A DNA stretch of 64,000 nucleotides. It comes from Propionibacteriaceae bacterium UBA6238. GTDB lineage: Bacteria; Actinomycetota; Actinomycetes; Propionibacteriales; Propionibacteriaceae. The stretch spans positions 1 through 64,000 of the forward strand of contig DJWE01000050.1 of the NCBI GenBank assembly GCA_002441465.1, written 5' to 3'. Shown in pieces: positions 6,431-14,258 of this stretch. Numbering within the stretch: position 1 is the first letter of the stretch; the number at the start of each line of letters is the position of its first letter. The notes under the pieces were generated by a model. The model searched no databases. It was not told the DNA's origin and saw only the letters and a list, made by a program, of their open reading frames with translations. The translations under genes and the position numbers were made by a program.

Positions 6431-9256
6431 TCAACGACGACGGCGGACGACGAGCTTGCGGGCCTCCTCGACCCAGAGGACGGCAGAGGCCATCCCGACG
6501 CAGGCAAGCCACTGGCCGAGATCAAGCGACGCCGTCCCGAATGCCACCTGCAGCAACGGCACCTGCACCACCGCGACCTGCAGCGCGACACCCAGCAGCA
6601 CCGCACCCCACAACCACCGGTTGCCGAACAGCCCACTGAACGCGGACGCCGTCAACGAGCGGGCGTTGAACGCGTTGAACAGCTGCGCGAACACCAGCGT
6701 GGTGAAGCCGGCCGTCCGGGCCACGTCCAGCGAGCCCGACCCCGGCAGCAGGCCGCCGGGCAGGAACGCGTCGATGGTGAGCAGTGTGACCACGCCCATC
6801 ACCAGACCGAGCCACCCGAACCAGGCCCAGGTCCGCGCGTCGATCACCGGGGCGCCGGGACGCCGCGGCGGCCGCGCCATCACGTCGTCCACCTCCGGGT
6901 CGACGCCCATCGCGAGCGCGGGAGCGGAGTCGGTGACCAGGTTGATCCACAGGATCTGCGTCGCCAACAGCGGCACCACCAGGTCGTCCCCGCCGGCGGC
7001 GGTCAGCCCGAGCGCTCCGGCGAACACCACTCCCCCGAACACGGTGCACACCTCGCCGAGGTTCGAGGAGAGCAGATAGCGCAGGAACTTGCCGATGTTG
7101 GCGAAGATCCGGCGACCCTCGCGGACGGCGGCCACGATCGTGGCGAAGTTGTCGTCGGCCAGCACCATGTCCGCGGCCTCGCGACTCACCTCGGTGCCGC
7201 CCCGTCCCATCGCCACCCCGATGTCGGCGGCCTTCAGCGCAGGCGCGTCGTTCACGCCGTCCCCGGTCATCGCGACGACCTGGCCGTCCGCCTGCAGCGC
7301 ACGGACCAACGCCAGCTTGTGGGCGGGCGCCACCCGCGCGTAGACCGGACTGGTCCGCACCCGCGCGGCAAGCCAATCGGCGTCGGCGGCGTCCAGTTGA
7401 GCGCCCGTGGTCGCCGCGCTGCCCGGCTCGGCGATGCCCAGATCGGTGGCGATCCGCGCTGCGGTCGCGGGATGGTCGCCAGTGATCATCAACACCCGGA
7501 CGCCGGCTCGCTGCGCCTCGGCGATGGCCTGCAGTGCCTCCGCGCGCGGCGGGTCGATGATGCCCACGGCCCCGACCCAGACCAGGTCGTGCTCCAGCTC
7601 TGGGGCGTCATCGGTACCGAGCCGGTCCAGCACGTCGGATTGCTGCTCGGGGCCGAACCAGGCGTAGGCCACGCCGAGCACCCGGTACGCCTCCCCGGAC
7701 AACCGTTCGATCCCGGCCAGGATGGTGGCACGCTCGCTCGCGGCCAAGGGCACCGCGTCCGCGCCGTGCTGGACGGCGGTGCAGCGTCCCAGCACCACGT
7801 CCGCGCCGCCCTTGGTGACGATGCCGAGCCTGGACAGCGGGTTGTGCCAACCCACCGACGACATCAGCCGGCGTTCGGAGGTGAACGGAATCTCGCCACG
7901 GCGGTCGAACGCCGCCACCTGCCGTTCCAGCCCGGCGAGCTTGCGCGCCGCGACCACGAAGGCAGCCTCGGTGGGGTCACCGTGCACCTCCACCTCGTTG
8001 CCGGTGACGATCACGGAGGCGTTGTTCGCCAGCGCACCGCCGAGCAGAACCAGCTCCAGTTCCGCGGTGAGTTCGGGATCGTCCAGGCTTCCGCTCAGGG
8101 CCTCCGGCCGTCCGTCCGCCCGGTAGCCGGTGCCGGTGAGCCGAACCTCCCCGGACGCGGTGAGCACCCGCTGCACGGTCATCTCGTTGCGGGTGAGGGT
8201 GCCGGTCTTGTCCGAGGCGATCACGGTGGCGCACCCCAGGGTCTCCACCGAGTGCAGGTGTTTGACCACCGCGCCCCGCGCCGCCATGCGCTGGACGCCG
8301 ATCGCCAGCACCACCGACAGCACGGCCGGCAGCCCTTCGGGCACTGCGGCGACGGCCAGGGAGACCCCGAGCAGCAGCACGATGACCGCTTCGCCGAGCG
8401 TGTGGACGCCGTTGGCGAGGGCGGTCACGACCATCACCAGCACGGCGATCGCCACCACGGTGATGCCGAGCAGCTTCGACACCGAGGCGAGATCGCGCTG
8501 CAGCGGGCTCGGCTCCTCCTTCGTCGTCTCGAGCAGCTCCGCGATCCCGCCGACTTCGGTGTCCATTCCGGTGGCGGTGACGAGCGCGCGTCCGCTGCCT
8601 TGGACCACGGCGGTGCCCCGGTGCACCATGTCGAACCGATCGCCCACCCCGGCTGGGGCGTCCAGCGGGGCGGGATCCTTCGCGACGGCCTCGCTCTCGC
8701 CGGTGAGGGCGGCCTCCAGGACGCGCAGCCCGCTGCAGGCGACGAGCCGGGCGTCCGCGCCGACGGCGTCCCCTTCGGTGAGTGCCAGCAGGTCTCCGGG
8801 CACCAGGTCGGCGGCCGGAACCTGCTGCAGGCGGCCGTCCCGCACCACTGTGGCGGACGCAGCGGTGAGCCTGCCCAGGGCGGCGACGGCGTCCGCGGCC
8901 CGCTGTTCCTGAACCAGTCCGATCACGGCGTTGGCGATCAGGATCGCGAGGATCACCAGCACGTCCACCGGAGCCCCCTGCGCGCCTTCGGCCACCCAGG
9001 CCGCAGCGGAGATCGCGACCGCGACCAGGAGCAGGTAGACCAAGGGATCGGCGAACTGGCGCAGGATCCGCAACCACAAGGGCGTTTTCACCGTGGCGCG
9101 CAGGACGTTGGGCCCGTGTGAGGCGAGGCGGACGGTGGCTTCGGACGTGGTCAGGCCGGCGTCAGGATCGGAGTCGAGGCGCGCGGCGACCTCGGTGACT
9201 CCCAGCACAGAGGCGTCCCAGTCCCGGACCCGCTGCGCCCGCGACGTCGCTGTCAT
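6431..9256 (-). CDS. P-type cation-transporting ATPase (P2 class, Ca2+/Na+/K+-like)
   Basis: A 941-residue ATP-driven cation pump of the cytoplasmic membrane. An N-terminal cation-ATPase domain precedes TM1-2. The actuator TGE appears as LTGESEAV, the TM4 motif as PEGLPAVL, and the phosphorylation site as DKTGTLT with D349. MTGDGVNDAPALK marks the hinge, and a C-terminal transporter domain with six membrane segments ends the protein. The PEGLP motif and overall order fit the SERCA/PacL-like P2 group, but ion specificity cannot be read reliably; calcium, manganese or sodium are possible. It is a single-gene unit, followed by repeat site 2. Confidence 0.9.
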   Translation of the reverse strand: MTATSRAQRVRDWDASVLGVTEVAARLDSDPDAGLTTSEATVRLASHGPNVLRATVKTPLWLRILRQFADPLVYLLLVAVAISAAAWVAEGAQGAPVDVLVILAILIANAVIGLVQEQRAADAVAALGRLTAASATVVRDGRLQQVPAADLVPGDLLALTEGDAVGADARLVACSGLRVLEAALTGESEAVAKDPAPLDAPAGVGDRFDMVHRGTAVVQGSGRALVTATGMDTEVGGIAELLETTKEEPSPLQRDLASVSKLLGITVVAIAVLVMVVTALANGVHTLGEAVIVLLLGVSLAVAAVPEGLPAVLSVVLAIGVQRMAARGAVVKHLHSVETLGCATVIASDKTGTLTRNEMTVQRVLTASGEVRLTGTGYRADGRPEALSGSLDDPELTAELELVLLGGALANNASVIVTGNEVEVHGDPTEAAFVVAARKLAGLERQVAAFDRRGEIPFTSERRLMSSVGWHNPLSRLGIVTKGGADVVLGRCTAVQHGADAVPLAASERATILAGIERLSGEAYRVLGVAYAWFGPEQQSDVLDRLGTDDAPELEHDLVWVGAVGIIDPPRAEALQAIAEAQRAGVRVLMITGDHPATAARIATDLGIAEPGSAATTGAQLDAADADWLAARVRTSPVYARVAPAHKLALVRALQADGQVVAMTGDGVNDAPALKAADIGVAMGRGGTEVSREAADMVLADDNFATIVAAVREGRRIFANIGKFLRYLLSSNLGEVCTVFGGVVFAGALGLTAAGGDDLVVPLLATQILWINLVTDSAPALAMGVDPEVDDVMARPPRRPGAPVIDARTWAWFGWLGLVMGVVTLLTIDAFLPGGLLPGSGSLDVARTAGFTTLVFAQLFNAFNARSLTASAFSGLFGNRWLWGAVLLGVALQVAVVQVPLLQVAFGTASLDLGQWLACVGMASAVLWVEEARKLVVRRRR

Positions 9257-9294
9257 GGCACCTCACCTCGGTACCACCACTATGCCATCCCGAC

Positions 9295-9364
9295 CCCCTC
9301 TGCCGAGTTGTCAGAATCTCATTCGCCTATAGCCGAAGGAGATTCTGACAACTCGGCAGAGGGG
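9295..9364. repeat. 44-bp-core palindromic repeat, copy 1
   Basis: A perfect 26-bp inverted repeat has arms at 9295-9320 and 9339-9364 and an 18-base loop. The arm core is TTGTCAGAATCTC and the loop contains CGCCTATAGCCG. It lies between the ACT-domain gene and the ATPase gene, both on the minus strand. The same core recurs inverted at 14166-14225. The hairpin could end transcription of the upstream ACT gene, although no T-run follows. Confidence 0.9.
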
Positions 9365-9391
9365 TCGGCAGAGGGGGTCGGCGGAGGGAGG

Positions 9392-9919
9392 TCAGCGGGT
9401 CAGATCGGCGAGCGTGATGTCCACCAGGAGCTCGGCGGCGAGGCGCTCCAGATCGGTCTTGATGGCGGCGGGATCGGCGCCGTCGGGCACCCGCGCCACG
9501 ACCTGGGCCTCGAACAGCCGTCCGCCCGACATCGGCGCCTCCCGGGACTCGCTGGTGAGGTTCTCGATGCTGACGCCGTGCCGGTTCAGCACCGCCGAGA
9601 TGTCGCGGATGATGCCGGGATGGTCGTTGCCGAGGACGTCCACACTGAGCTCCCGCGACGGTGTCGCCGCGTCCTCGCCGCCAGGATGCGCGGTGACCTT
9701 CAGCAGGCCGTCCAGCTGATCGAGCGCGGCGACCAGGCCTGCGGCCCGATCGTCCGGGACGGAGACCACGACGATCCCGGCAAAGGTTCCGGCGAGTTCG
9801 GCGAGCTGGCTGTGCTCCCAGTTGCCGCCGTGAGCGGTGACCGCTTCGGCGAGAGCAGCGACCAGCCCGGCGCGATCGTCGCCGACGACGGTGAGGACAA
9901 GGTTCGACACGCCTGGCAT
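9392..9919 (-). CDS. tandem ACT-domain protein (GcvR-like)
   Basis: The 175-residue protein holds two ACT regulatory domains, about residues 4-75 and 88-170. The second begins LGNDHPGIIRDISAVL, the typical amino-acid-binding ACT start; the first begins VVGDDRAGLVAAL. No enzyme domain is attached. The arrangement matches GcvR-type proteins, which in E. coli act with GcvA on glycine cleavage genes, but no gcv gene is nearby, so the role is open. The ATG at 9919 is the first codon giving only the ACT domains. It is divergent from the small gene at 10006. Confidence 0.8.
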   Translation of the reverse strand: MPGVSNLVLTVVGDDRAGLVAALAEAVTAHGGNWEHSQLAELAGTFAGIVVVSVPDDRAAGLVAALDQLDGLLKVTAHPGGEDAATPSRELSVDVLGNDHPGIIRDISAVLNRHGVSIENLTSESREAPMSGGRLFEAQVVARVPDGADPAAIKTDLERLAAELLVDITLADLTR

Positions 9920-10005
9920 GCTACCGAGCCGCGTCCGCGGCGACCATCGGACGCCCACTCGGGCCCGCCCTTCCGCGTCCGCTGCGGCAGTGGGATGCTT
10001 GATCA

Positions 10006-10245
10006 ATGACAGTGTCGCCGTTGCCTCGTCGTGGGGCGGCGCTCGCCGGTCGAGACCGGCAGGGCCGCACGCTGCGAGTCGCCCAACACCGGGAATCCTC
10101 CCGAGTGGTGCTGTCGATCTGGCAGGACGACACCTGCCTGGCCACCGTCCGCCTGGCGCCCGAGGACGTCGCCAGGCTGGTCGCCGAACTCTCCCGGACG
10201 CTGCTCTCCGACGCCCGGGAAGTCCCGGCCCGCCGGACCGGCTGA
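10006..10245 (+). CDS. small conserved-looking hypothetical protein
   Basis: A 79-residue soluble protein of unknown function. Its centre, VVLSIWQDDTCLATVRL followed by APEDVARLVAEL, resembles short actinobacterial proteins whose role is not known. The N terminus is basic. It is placed between the divergent ACT gene and the LysE gene, which follows 66 bases later in the same direction. No strong ribosome binding site is visible. Coding status rests on codon pattern and gene-like spacing. Confidence 0.55.
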   Translation: MTVSPLPRRGAALAGRDRQGRTLRVAQHRESSRVVLSIWQDDTCLATVRLAPEDVARLVAELSRTLLSDAREVPARRTG

Positions 10246-10311
10246 CGGAACTACCTGGGCCGCGCTGCCGCAGCTGGCAAGGTGTAGACCAGCCGACGGA
10301 CGGAGCCACCG

Positions 10312-10920
10312 ATGAGCTGGGCGTTCCTGATCACCTCGCTGGCGATCATCGCCACCCCGGGCACCGGCGCGATCTTGACCATCGCCGCCGGACTGCGCGG
10401 CGGAGGCAGGCTGGCCGTCGTGACGGCGTTCGGCTGCACGCTCGGGATCGTGCCGCACCTGCTCGCCGCGATCACAGGCACCGCCGCCCTGCTGCAACTC
10501 GGCGGGATCGCGTTCGAGGTGCTGAAGTACGCCGGCGTCGCCTACCTGCTCTACCTCGCCTACGCGACCTGGCGCGACCAGGGCGCGTTCGCCGTCGATG
10601 CCGCGCCGTCGCGCCGCACGGCCGCCGGCCTCGTCGCCAGGGCCTTCCTGCTCAACATCCTCAACCCGAAGCTGACGATCTTCTTCCTCGCCTTCCTGCC
10701 GCAGTTCGTCACGCCGGGCGTGGACGGTCTGCGCGACATGGTGGCGCTCAGCGGAACGTTCATGGCGCTCACGTTCGTGGTATTCACCGGCTACGGGCTG
10801 GCGTCCAGCTTCTTGAGAAGGCACGTCGTCGAACGTCCCCGGCTGGTGCGGAGGGTGCAGCGAGCGTTCGCCCTCGGCTACCTCGGCATCGGGGTGCAGT
10901 TGGCGTCAGCCCACCGCTGA
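10312..10920 (+). CDS. LysE/RhtB family amino-acid exporter
   Basis: A 202-residue inner-membrane protein with about six hydrophobic segments. The family signature is seen in ATPGTGAILTIAAGLRGG near the N terminus and in LNILNPKLTIFFLAFLPQFV in the middle. LysE/RhtB members export basic amino acids, threonine, homoserine or related compounds; the substrate here cannot be told. GGACGGAGCC precedes the ATG. A modest GC-rich hairpin (about 10952-10969) follows the stop. Confidence 0.88.
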   Translation: MSWAFLITSLAIIATPGTGAILTIAAGLRGGGRLAVVTAFGCTLGIVPHLLAAITGTAALLQLGGIAFEVLKYAGVAYLLYLAYATWRDQGAFAVDAAPSRRTAAGLVARAFLLNILNPKLTIFFLAFLPQFVTPGVDGLRDMVALSGTFMALTFVVFTGYGLASSFLRRHVVERPRLVRRVQRAFALGYLGIGVQLASAHR

Positions 10921-11089
10921 GCGCCGTAGGCGGGTCCAAGCGACGACGAGAGGCCCCCGCCGCGGGGCTGAGCCGACCGCTCGTCCGGACGACTCCCGCA
11001 GTGGTCAGCGGGCCGCATCAGCGTGGACGCGATTCCGCGTCACCGAGGCAGCCGGCACACCTTTCCTCACTATCAATCTATAGCGCCAA

Positions 11090-11113
11090 GGGGGGCTTGC
11101 CGCAAGGCCCCCC
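11090..11113 (+). promoter_or_regulatory. putative rifamycin-associated element (RAE) upstream of helR
   Basis: A GC-rich imperfect palindrome with core GGGGCTTGCCGCAAGGCCCC at 11092-11111, extended by two more G:C pairs on each side. This is very close to the RAE inverted repeat known from promoters of rifamycin resistance genes in Actinobacteria. It sits 87 bases before the helR-like start, in a 280-bp gap that holds no other gene. No T-run follows, which argues against a simple terminator for the LysE gene. The identification relies on remembered consensus. Confidence 0.75.
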
Positions 11114-11199
11114 TGCGGGCGCAGAATGTCCGCCGGGTCCTGGCGTTATTCCTAGTCGGACGCCCTTTCGGGATCAAGGTGAGTGAGGAGTGATGCCCG

Positions 11200-13347
11200 G
11201 TGGTCTTCGCAGCGGCGACAGTGTTCGAGCTTCCGCCACGACTGGCGGCGAAGTCCGCTCCGGAACTGATCGGACGCGACACCGCGCAGTTCGCAGCCAT
11301 CGCGGACCGCCTCGAGGAGCGGGTGAACGAGCTCAACGAGCGGCTCGACGTGCTACGTGCCGAGCCCGTCCGACGCGGACGCGCAGCGCTCGACCGCGAC
11401 CTCGAGATCCACCAGCTGAGCGCCCAGCTGCGCGTCCTGCGCCGATACGGGCTGGACATCTGCCTGGGCCGGATGGTCCGCGTCGACGACCCCGAGCCGA
11501 CCTGGATCGGCCGGATCGGGCTCTCCGACGCAGCCGGACGCCAGCTCCTGGTCGACTGGCGCACCCCCGCGGCCGAGCCATTCTTCGCCGCCACCCCCGC
11601 GCACTCGCTGGGGTTGGCCAGCCGCCGCCGCTACCGCTGGAGCCGAGGGCGGATCGTCGACTACTGGGACGAGGCGCTCGTCCCGGGTGAGCTCGACGGC
11701 ATCGCGCTCGACGACGACTCGGCGTTCGTCGCCAGTCTCGGGGCGAGCCGGTCGGGACGGATGCGGGACGTCCTGGCCACCATCCAGGCCGACCAGGACG
11801 CGATCATCCGCGCCGAGTCCCGGGGTGCGCTGGTGGTCGATGGCGGCCCGGGAACGGGAAAGACCGTCGTCGCGCTGCACCGCGCCGCCTACCTGCTCTA
11901 CGCCGACCCGCGGCTGGCCGGACATCGGGGCGGGCTGCTGTTCGTCGGTCCCCACGAGCCCTACCTGGCCTATGTCGCCGACGTCCTGCCGAGCCTGGGT
12001 GAGGAGGGAGTGCTGACCTGCACCCTGAGGGACTTGGTGCCGGAAGGTGCGACCGCAGGCGTGGAGTCCGATCCCGAGGTGGCCCGGCTGAAGGCGTCCG
12101 CGCAGATGGCCTCGGCGATCGAACCGGCCGTCGCGCTGTACGAGGAGCCGCCGACCGAGGGGATGGAGATCGAGACACCTTGGGTGGACGTCTGGCTCGG
12201 TGCGTCCGATTGGGCCGAAGCGTTCGGCTCCCGCGACCCGGGGACGCCGCACAACGAGGCGCGCGACGAGGTGTGGGGGGAGCTGCTGGACATCCTGGTC
12301 GACAAGGTGGCCGACGACGACATTCCCGCCGAGGCGCTCCGCCGGGCGCTGGGAGCCGACGACGAGCTGCGGGATCGGTTCCGGCGAGCCTGGCCGATCC
12401 TCGACGCGGCGGACCTGGTGGGCGACCTGTGGACGGTTCCCGCCTACCTGCGTCGCTGCGCCCCCTGGCTGACCTCGGCCGAGGTGCACCGGCTGCAGCG
12501 AGCCGACCCGTCCGCGTGGACGGTCTCCGACCTGCCGTTGCTGGACGCGGCACGGCTGGCGGTGGGTGACCCACTGGCGTCCCGGAAGGCGCAGCGCAGG
12601 GCCGCGGCGCTGAGCGAGCAGCGGGAGTACATGGACGAGGTGGTCGACTACCTGCTGCGCACCGACGACGATCCCGAGAGCGGGTTGTCCCTGCTGCGCC
12701 GCGACAGCATTCGGCAGAGCCTGACCGACGACTCCGGGCTGCCGGGTGTCGACCGGAACCCGTTGGCCGGGCCGTTCGCACACGTGATCGTGGACGAGGC
12801 GCAGGAGCTGACCGATGCCGAATGGCAGGTGCTGCTGCGGCGCTGCCCTTCGCGAAGCTTCACGGTGGTCGGGGATCGGGCGCAGGCCCGGCACGGGTTC
12901 GCGTCCACCTGGACGCAGCGCCTGGAGAGCTTGGGACTGCACCAGGTCACGGTGGCGACGCTGACCGTGAACTACCGCACGCCGGTGGAGGTGATGTCGG
13001 CAGCCGAACCGGTGATCCGGGCCGCGCTGCCGGATGCGAACGTGCCGACATCGGTACGCAGCAGCGGCATTCCGGTCCGCTACGGCGCGGCGTCCGAGGT
13101 GGCGGAGATTGTGACGGACTGGCTGGCCGGGCACGCCGACGGCACCGCGTGCGTGATCGGGGCACCCGGCTTCCCCGCGTCCGAACGAGTGCTGTCGCTG
13201 ACCCCCGAGACGGCGAAGGGGCTCGAGTTCGACCTGGTCGTGCTGGTGAACCCGGAGGAATTCGGTGTCGGCATCGAAGGTGCGGTCGACCGCTACGTCG
13301 CGATGACGCGGACGACCCAGCAGTTGGTCATCCTGACCGGGGCGTAG
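11200..13347 (+). CDS. helR: HelD/HelR-like RNA polymerase-associated ATPase (UvrD-like superfamily 1)
   Basis: A 715-residue superfamily-1 ATPase without DNA helicase accessory domains. The N-terminal coiled coil (residues about 20-75) precedes a first motor half with Walker A GGPGTGKT at 215-222. The second motor half has VDEAQELTDAEW, GDRAQARHG, and a C-terminal TPETAKGLEFDLVVL. HelD proteins bind RNA polymerase and recycle stalled complexes; actinobacterial HelR displaces rifamycin from the enzyme. The RAE-like palindrome 87 bases upstream supports the HelR reading over a generic HelD. Start is GTG behind GTGAGGAG. The stop lies one base from the convergent thioredoxin gene. Confidence 0.85.
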   Translation: MVFAAATVFELPPRLAAKSAPELIGRDTAQFAAIADRLEERVNELNERLDVLRAEPVRRGRAALDRDLEIHQLSAQLRVLRRYGLDICLGRMVRVDDPEPTWIGRIGLSDAAGRQLLVDWRTPAAEPFFAATPAHSLGLASRRRYRWSRGRIVDYWDEALVPGELDGIALDDDSAFVASLGASRSGRMRDVLATIQADQDAIIRAESRGALVVDGGPGTGKTVVALHRAAYLLYADPRLAGHRGGLLFVGPHEPYLAYVADVLPSLGEEGVLTCTLRDLVPEGATAGVESDPEVARLKASAQMASAIEPAVALYEEPPTEGMEIETPWVDVWLGASDWAEAFGSRDPGTPHNEARDEVWGELLDILVDKVADDDIPAEALRRALGADDELRDRFRRAWPILDAADLVGDLWTVPAYLRRCAPWLTSAEVHRLQRADPSAWTVSDLPLLDAARLAVGDPLASRKAQRRAAALSEQREYMDEVVDYLLRTDDDPESGLSLLRRDSIRQSLTDDSGLPGVDRNPLAGPFAHVIVDEAQELTDAEWQVLLRRCPSRSFTVVGDRAQARHGFASTWTQRLESLGLHQVTVATLTVNYRTPVEVMSAAEPVIRAALPDANVPTSVRSSGIPVRYGAASEVAEIVTDWLAGHADGTACVIGAPGFPASERVLSLTPETAKGLEFDLVVLVNPEEFGVGIEGAVDRYVAMTRTTQQLVILTGA

Positions 13348-13348
13348 C

Positions 13349-13693
13349 TCAGCCGCGCTCAGCCTGCGCGGCCCTCTCCTGCAGGACGGACACCGCCGGC
13401 GCCAGGTCGTCCGCGCTCCAGGGACGCACGACCCGGGCGACCTCGGCACCGTCAACCAGGAAGACGAGCGTCGGCCACAGCTTCACCCGGTAGGAGCGGC
13501 CCAGCGGGCGTCCCTTGCCGTCCTCGATCAGGATTCGAGTGAGCCCATCGACGCCGGCGAGTGCGCGTTCGATGTGCGGTTCGGCCGCGCGGCAGTAGCC
13601 GCACCAGTCGGTGCCGAACTGAAGCACGACGAGGCCGGGGAGGACGTCAGCCTGCGCACGATCGATCGTCTCAGGGAGGTAGCCGGACTGCAT
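13349..13693 (-). CDS. thioredoxin-family protein
   Basis: A 114-residue single-domain thioredoxin fold with the redox motif WCGYC near residues 30-34 and the cis-proline loop WPTLVF near 73. It has no signal peptide, so it is cytosolic. The C-X-X-C dipeptide Gly-Tyr differs from the classical Gly-Pro, pointing to a specialised thioredoxin-like reductant. Its stop nearly touches that of helR. Confidence 0.85.
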   Translation of the reverse strand: MQSGYLPETIDRAQADVLPGLVVLQFGTDWCGYCRAAEPHIERALAGVDGLTRILIEDGKGRPLGRSYRVKLWPTLVFLVDGAEVARVVRPWSADDLAPAVSVLQERAAQAERG

Positions 13694-13755
13694 TCGTCCA
13701 GAGTAGGCGCCAGCGGCGGGGACGCGAGCCCGGGACCCTGTTACCCTCTCCCAGC

Positions 13756-14142
13756 ATGATGATCGTGCTCGCGATGGTGCTCGCCGTGCTCTCCGCCGGA
13801 CTGCACGTCTACATCTGGCTCCTGGAGTCGTTCTGGTGGACCGGTCGGGCCCGGGGTGTCTTCGGCACCACGTCCGAGGAGGCCGAGGCGACTCGTGATC
13901 TCGCGTTCAACCAGGGCTTCTACAACCTGTTCCTCGCCATCATCGCGCTTTCCGGGGTCGGCTTCCTCGCCGCCGGCTCGCTCGGCATCGGCGCCGCGCT
14001 GGCGCTGGCCGGGACCGGATCCATGCTGGCCGCAGCCGTGACACTGGTCGCGTCCGACCCGTCCAGGGGTCGCGCAGCCCTCACTCAGGGACTGCTGCCC
14101 TTCCTCACTGTCGTGACGACCGTGATCGCGCTCCTGCTGTAG
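13756..14142 (+). CDS. DUF1304-family membrane protein
   Basis: A 128-residue protein with four predicted membrane helices and the conserved DUF1304 pattern: an N-terminal helix followed by HVYIWLLESFWW, then FNQGFYNLFLA. Function of the family is unknown. The start may be either of two adjacent ATG codons (13756 or 13759). It is divergent from the thioredoxin gene, separated by 62 bases, and is followed by palindromic repeat copy 2. Confidence 0.85.
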   Translation: MMIVLAMVLAVLSAGLHVYIWLLESFWWTGRARGVFGTTSEEAEATRDLAFNQGFYNLFLAIIALSGVGFLAAGSLGIGAALALAGTGSMLAAAVTLVASDPSRGRAALTQGLLPFLTVVTTVIALLL

Positions 14143-14165
14143 CCCGATCCCATCGGGACCCCGCC

Positions 14166-14225
14166 CCGCCGACTTGTCAGAACCTCATGCGGCTATAGGC
14201 GAATGAGGTTCTGACAAGTCGGCGG
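14166..14225. repeat. 44-bp-core palindromic repeat, copy 2
   Basis: A perfect 23-bp inverted repeat has arms at 14166-14188 and 14203-14225 and a 14-base loop containing GGCTATAGGC. Its core TTGTCAGAACCTCAT matches copy 1 at 9295-9364, in opposite orientation, with few differences. It lies between the convergent DUF1304 gene and the glycosidase-like gene. Confidence 0.9.
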
Positions 14226-14258
14226 TGGGGGTCGGCGGGTCGGGGTCGGCGGGTCGGG

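Noticed and set aside
7319..9121. 600-codon open frame antisense to the cation ATPase gene
   Set aside because: Same cause: GC-rich third positions leave few stops on the opposite strand. The ATPase frame carries all the motifs.
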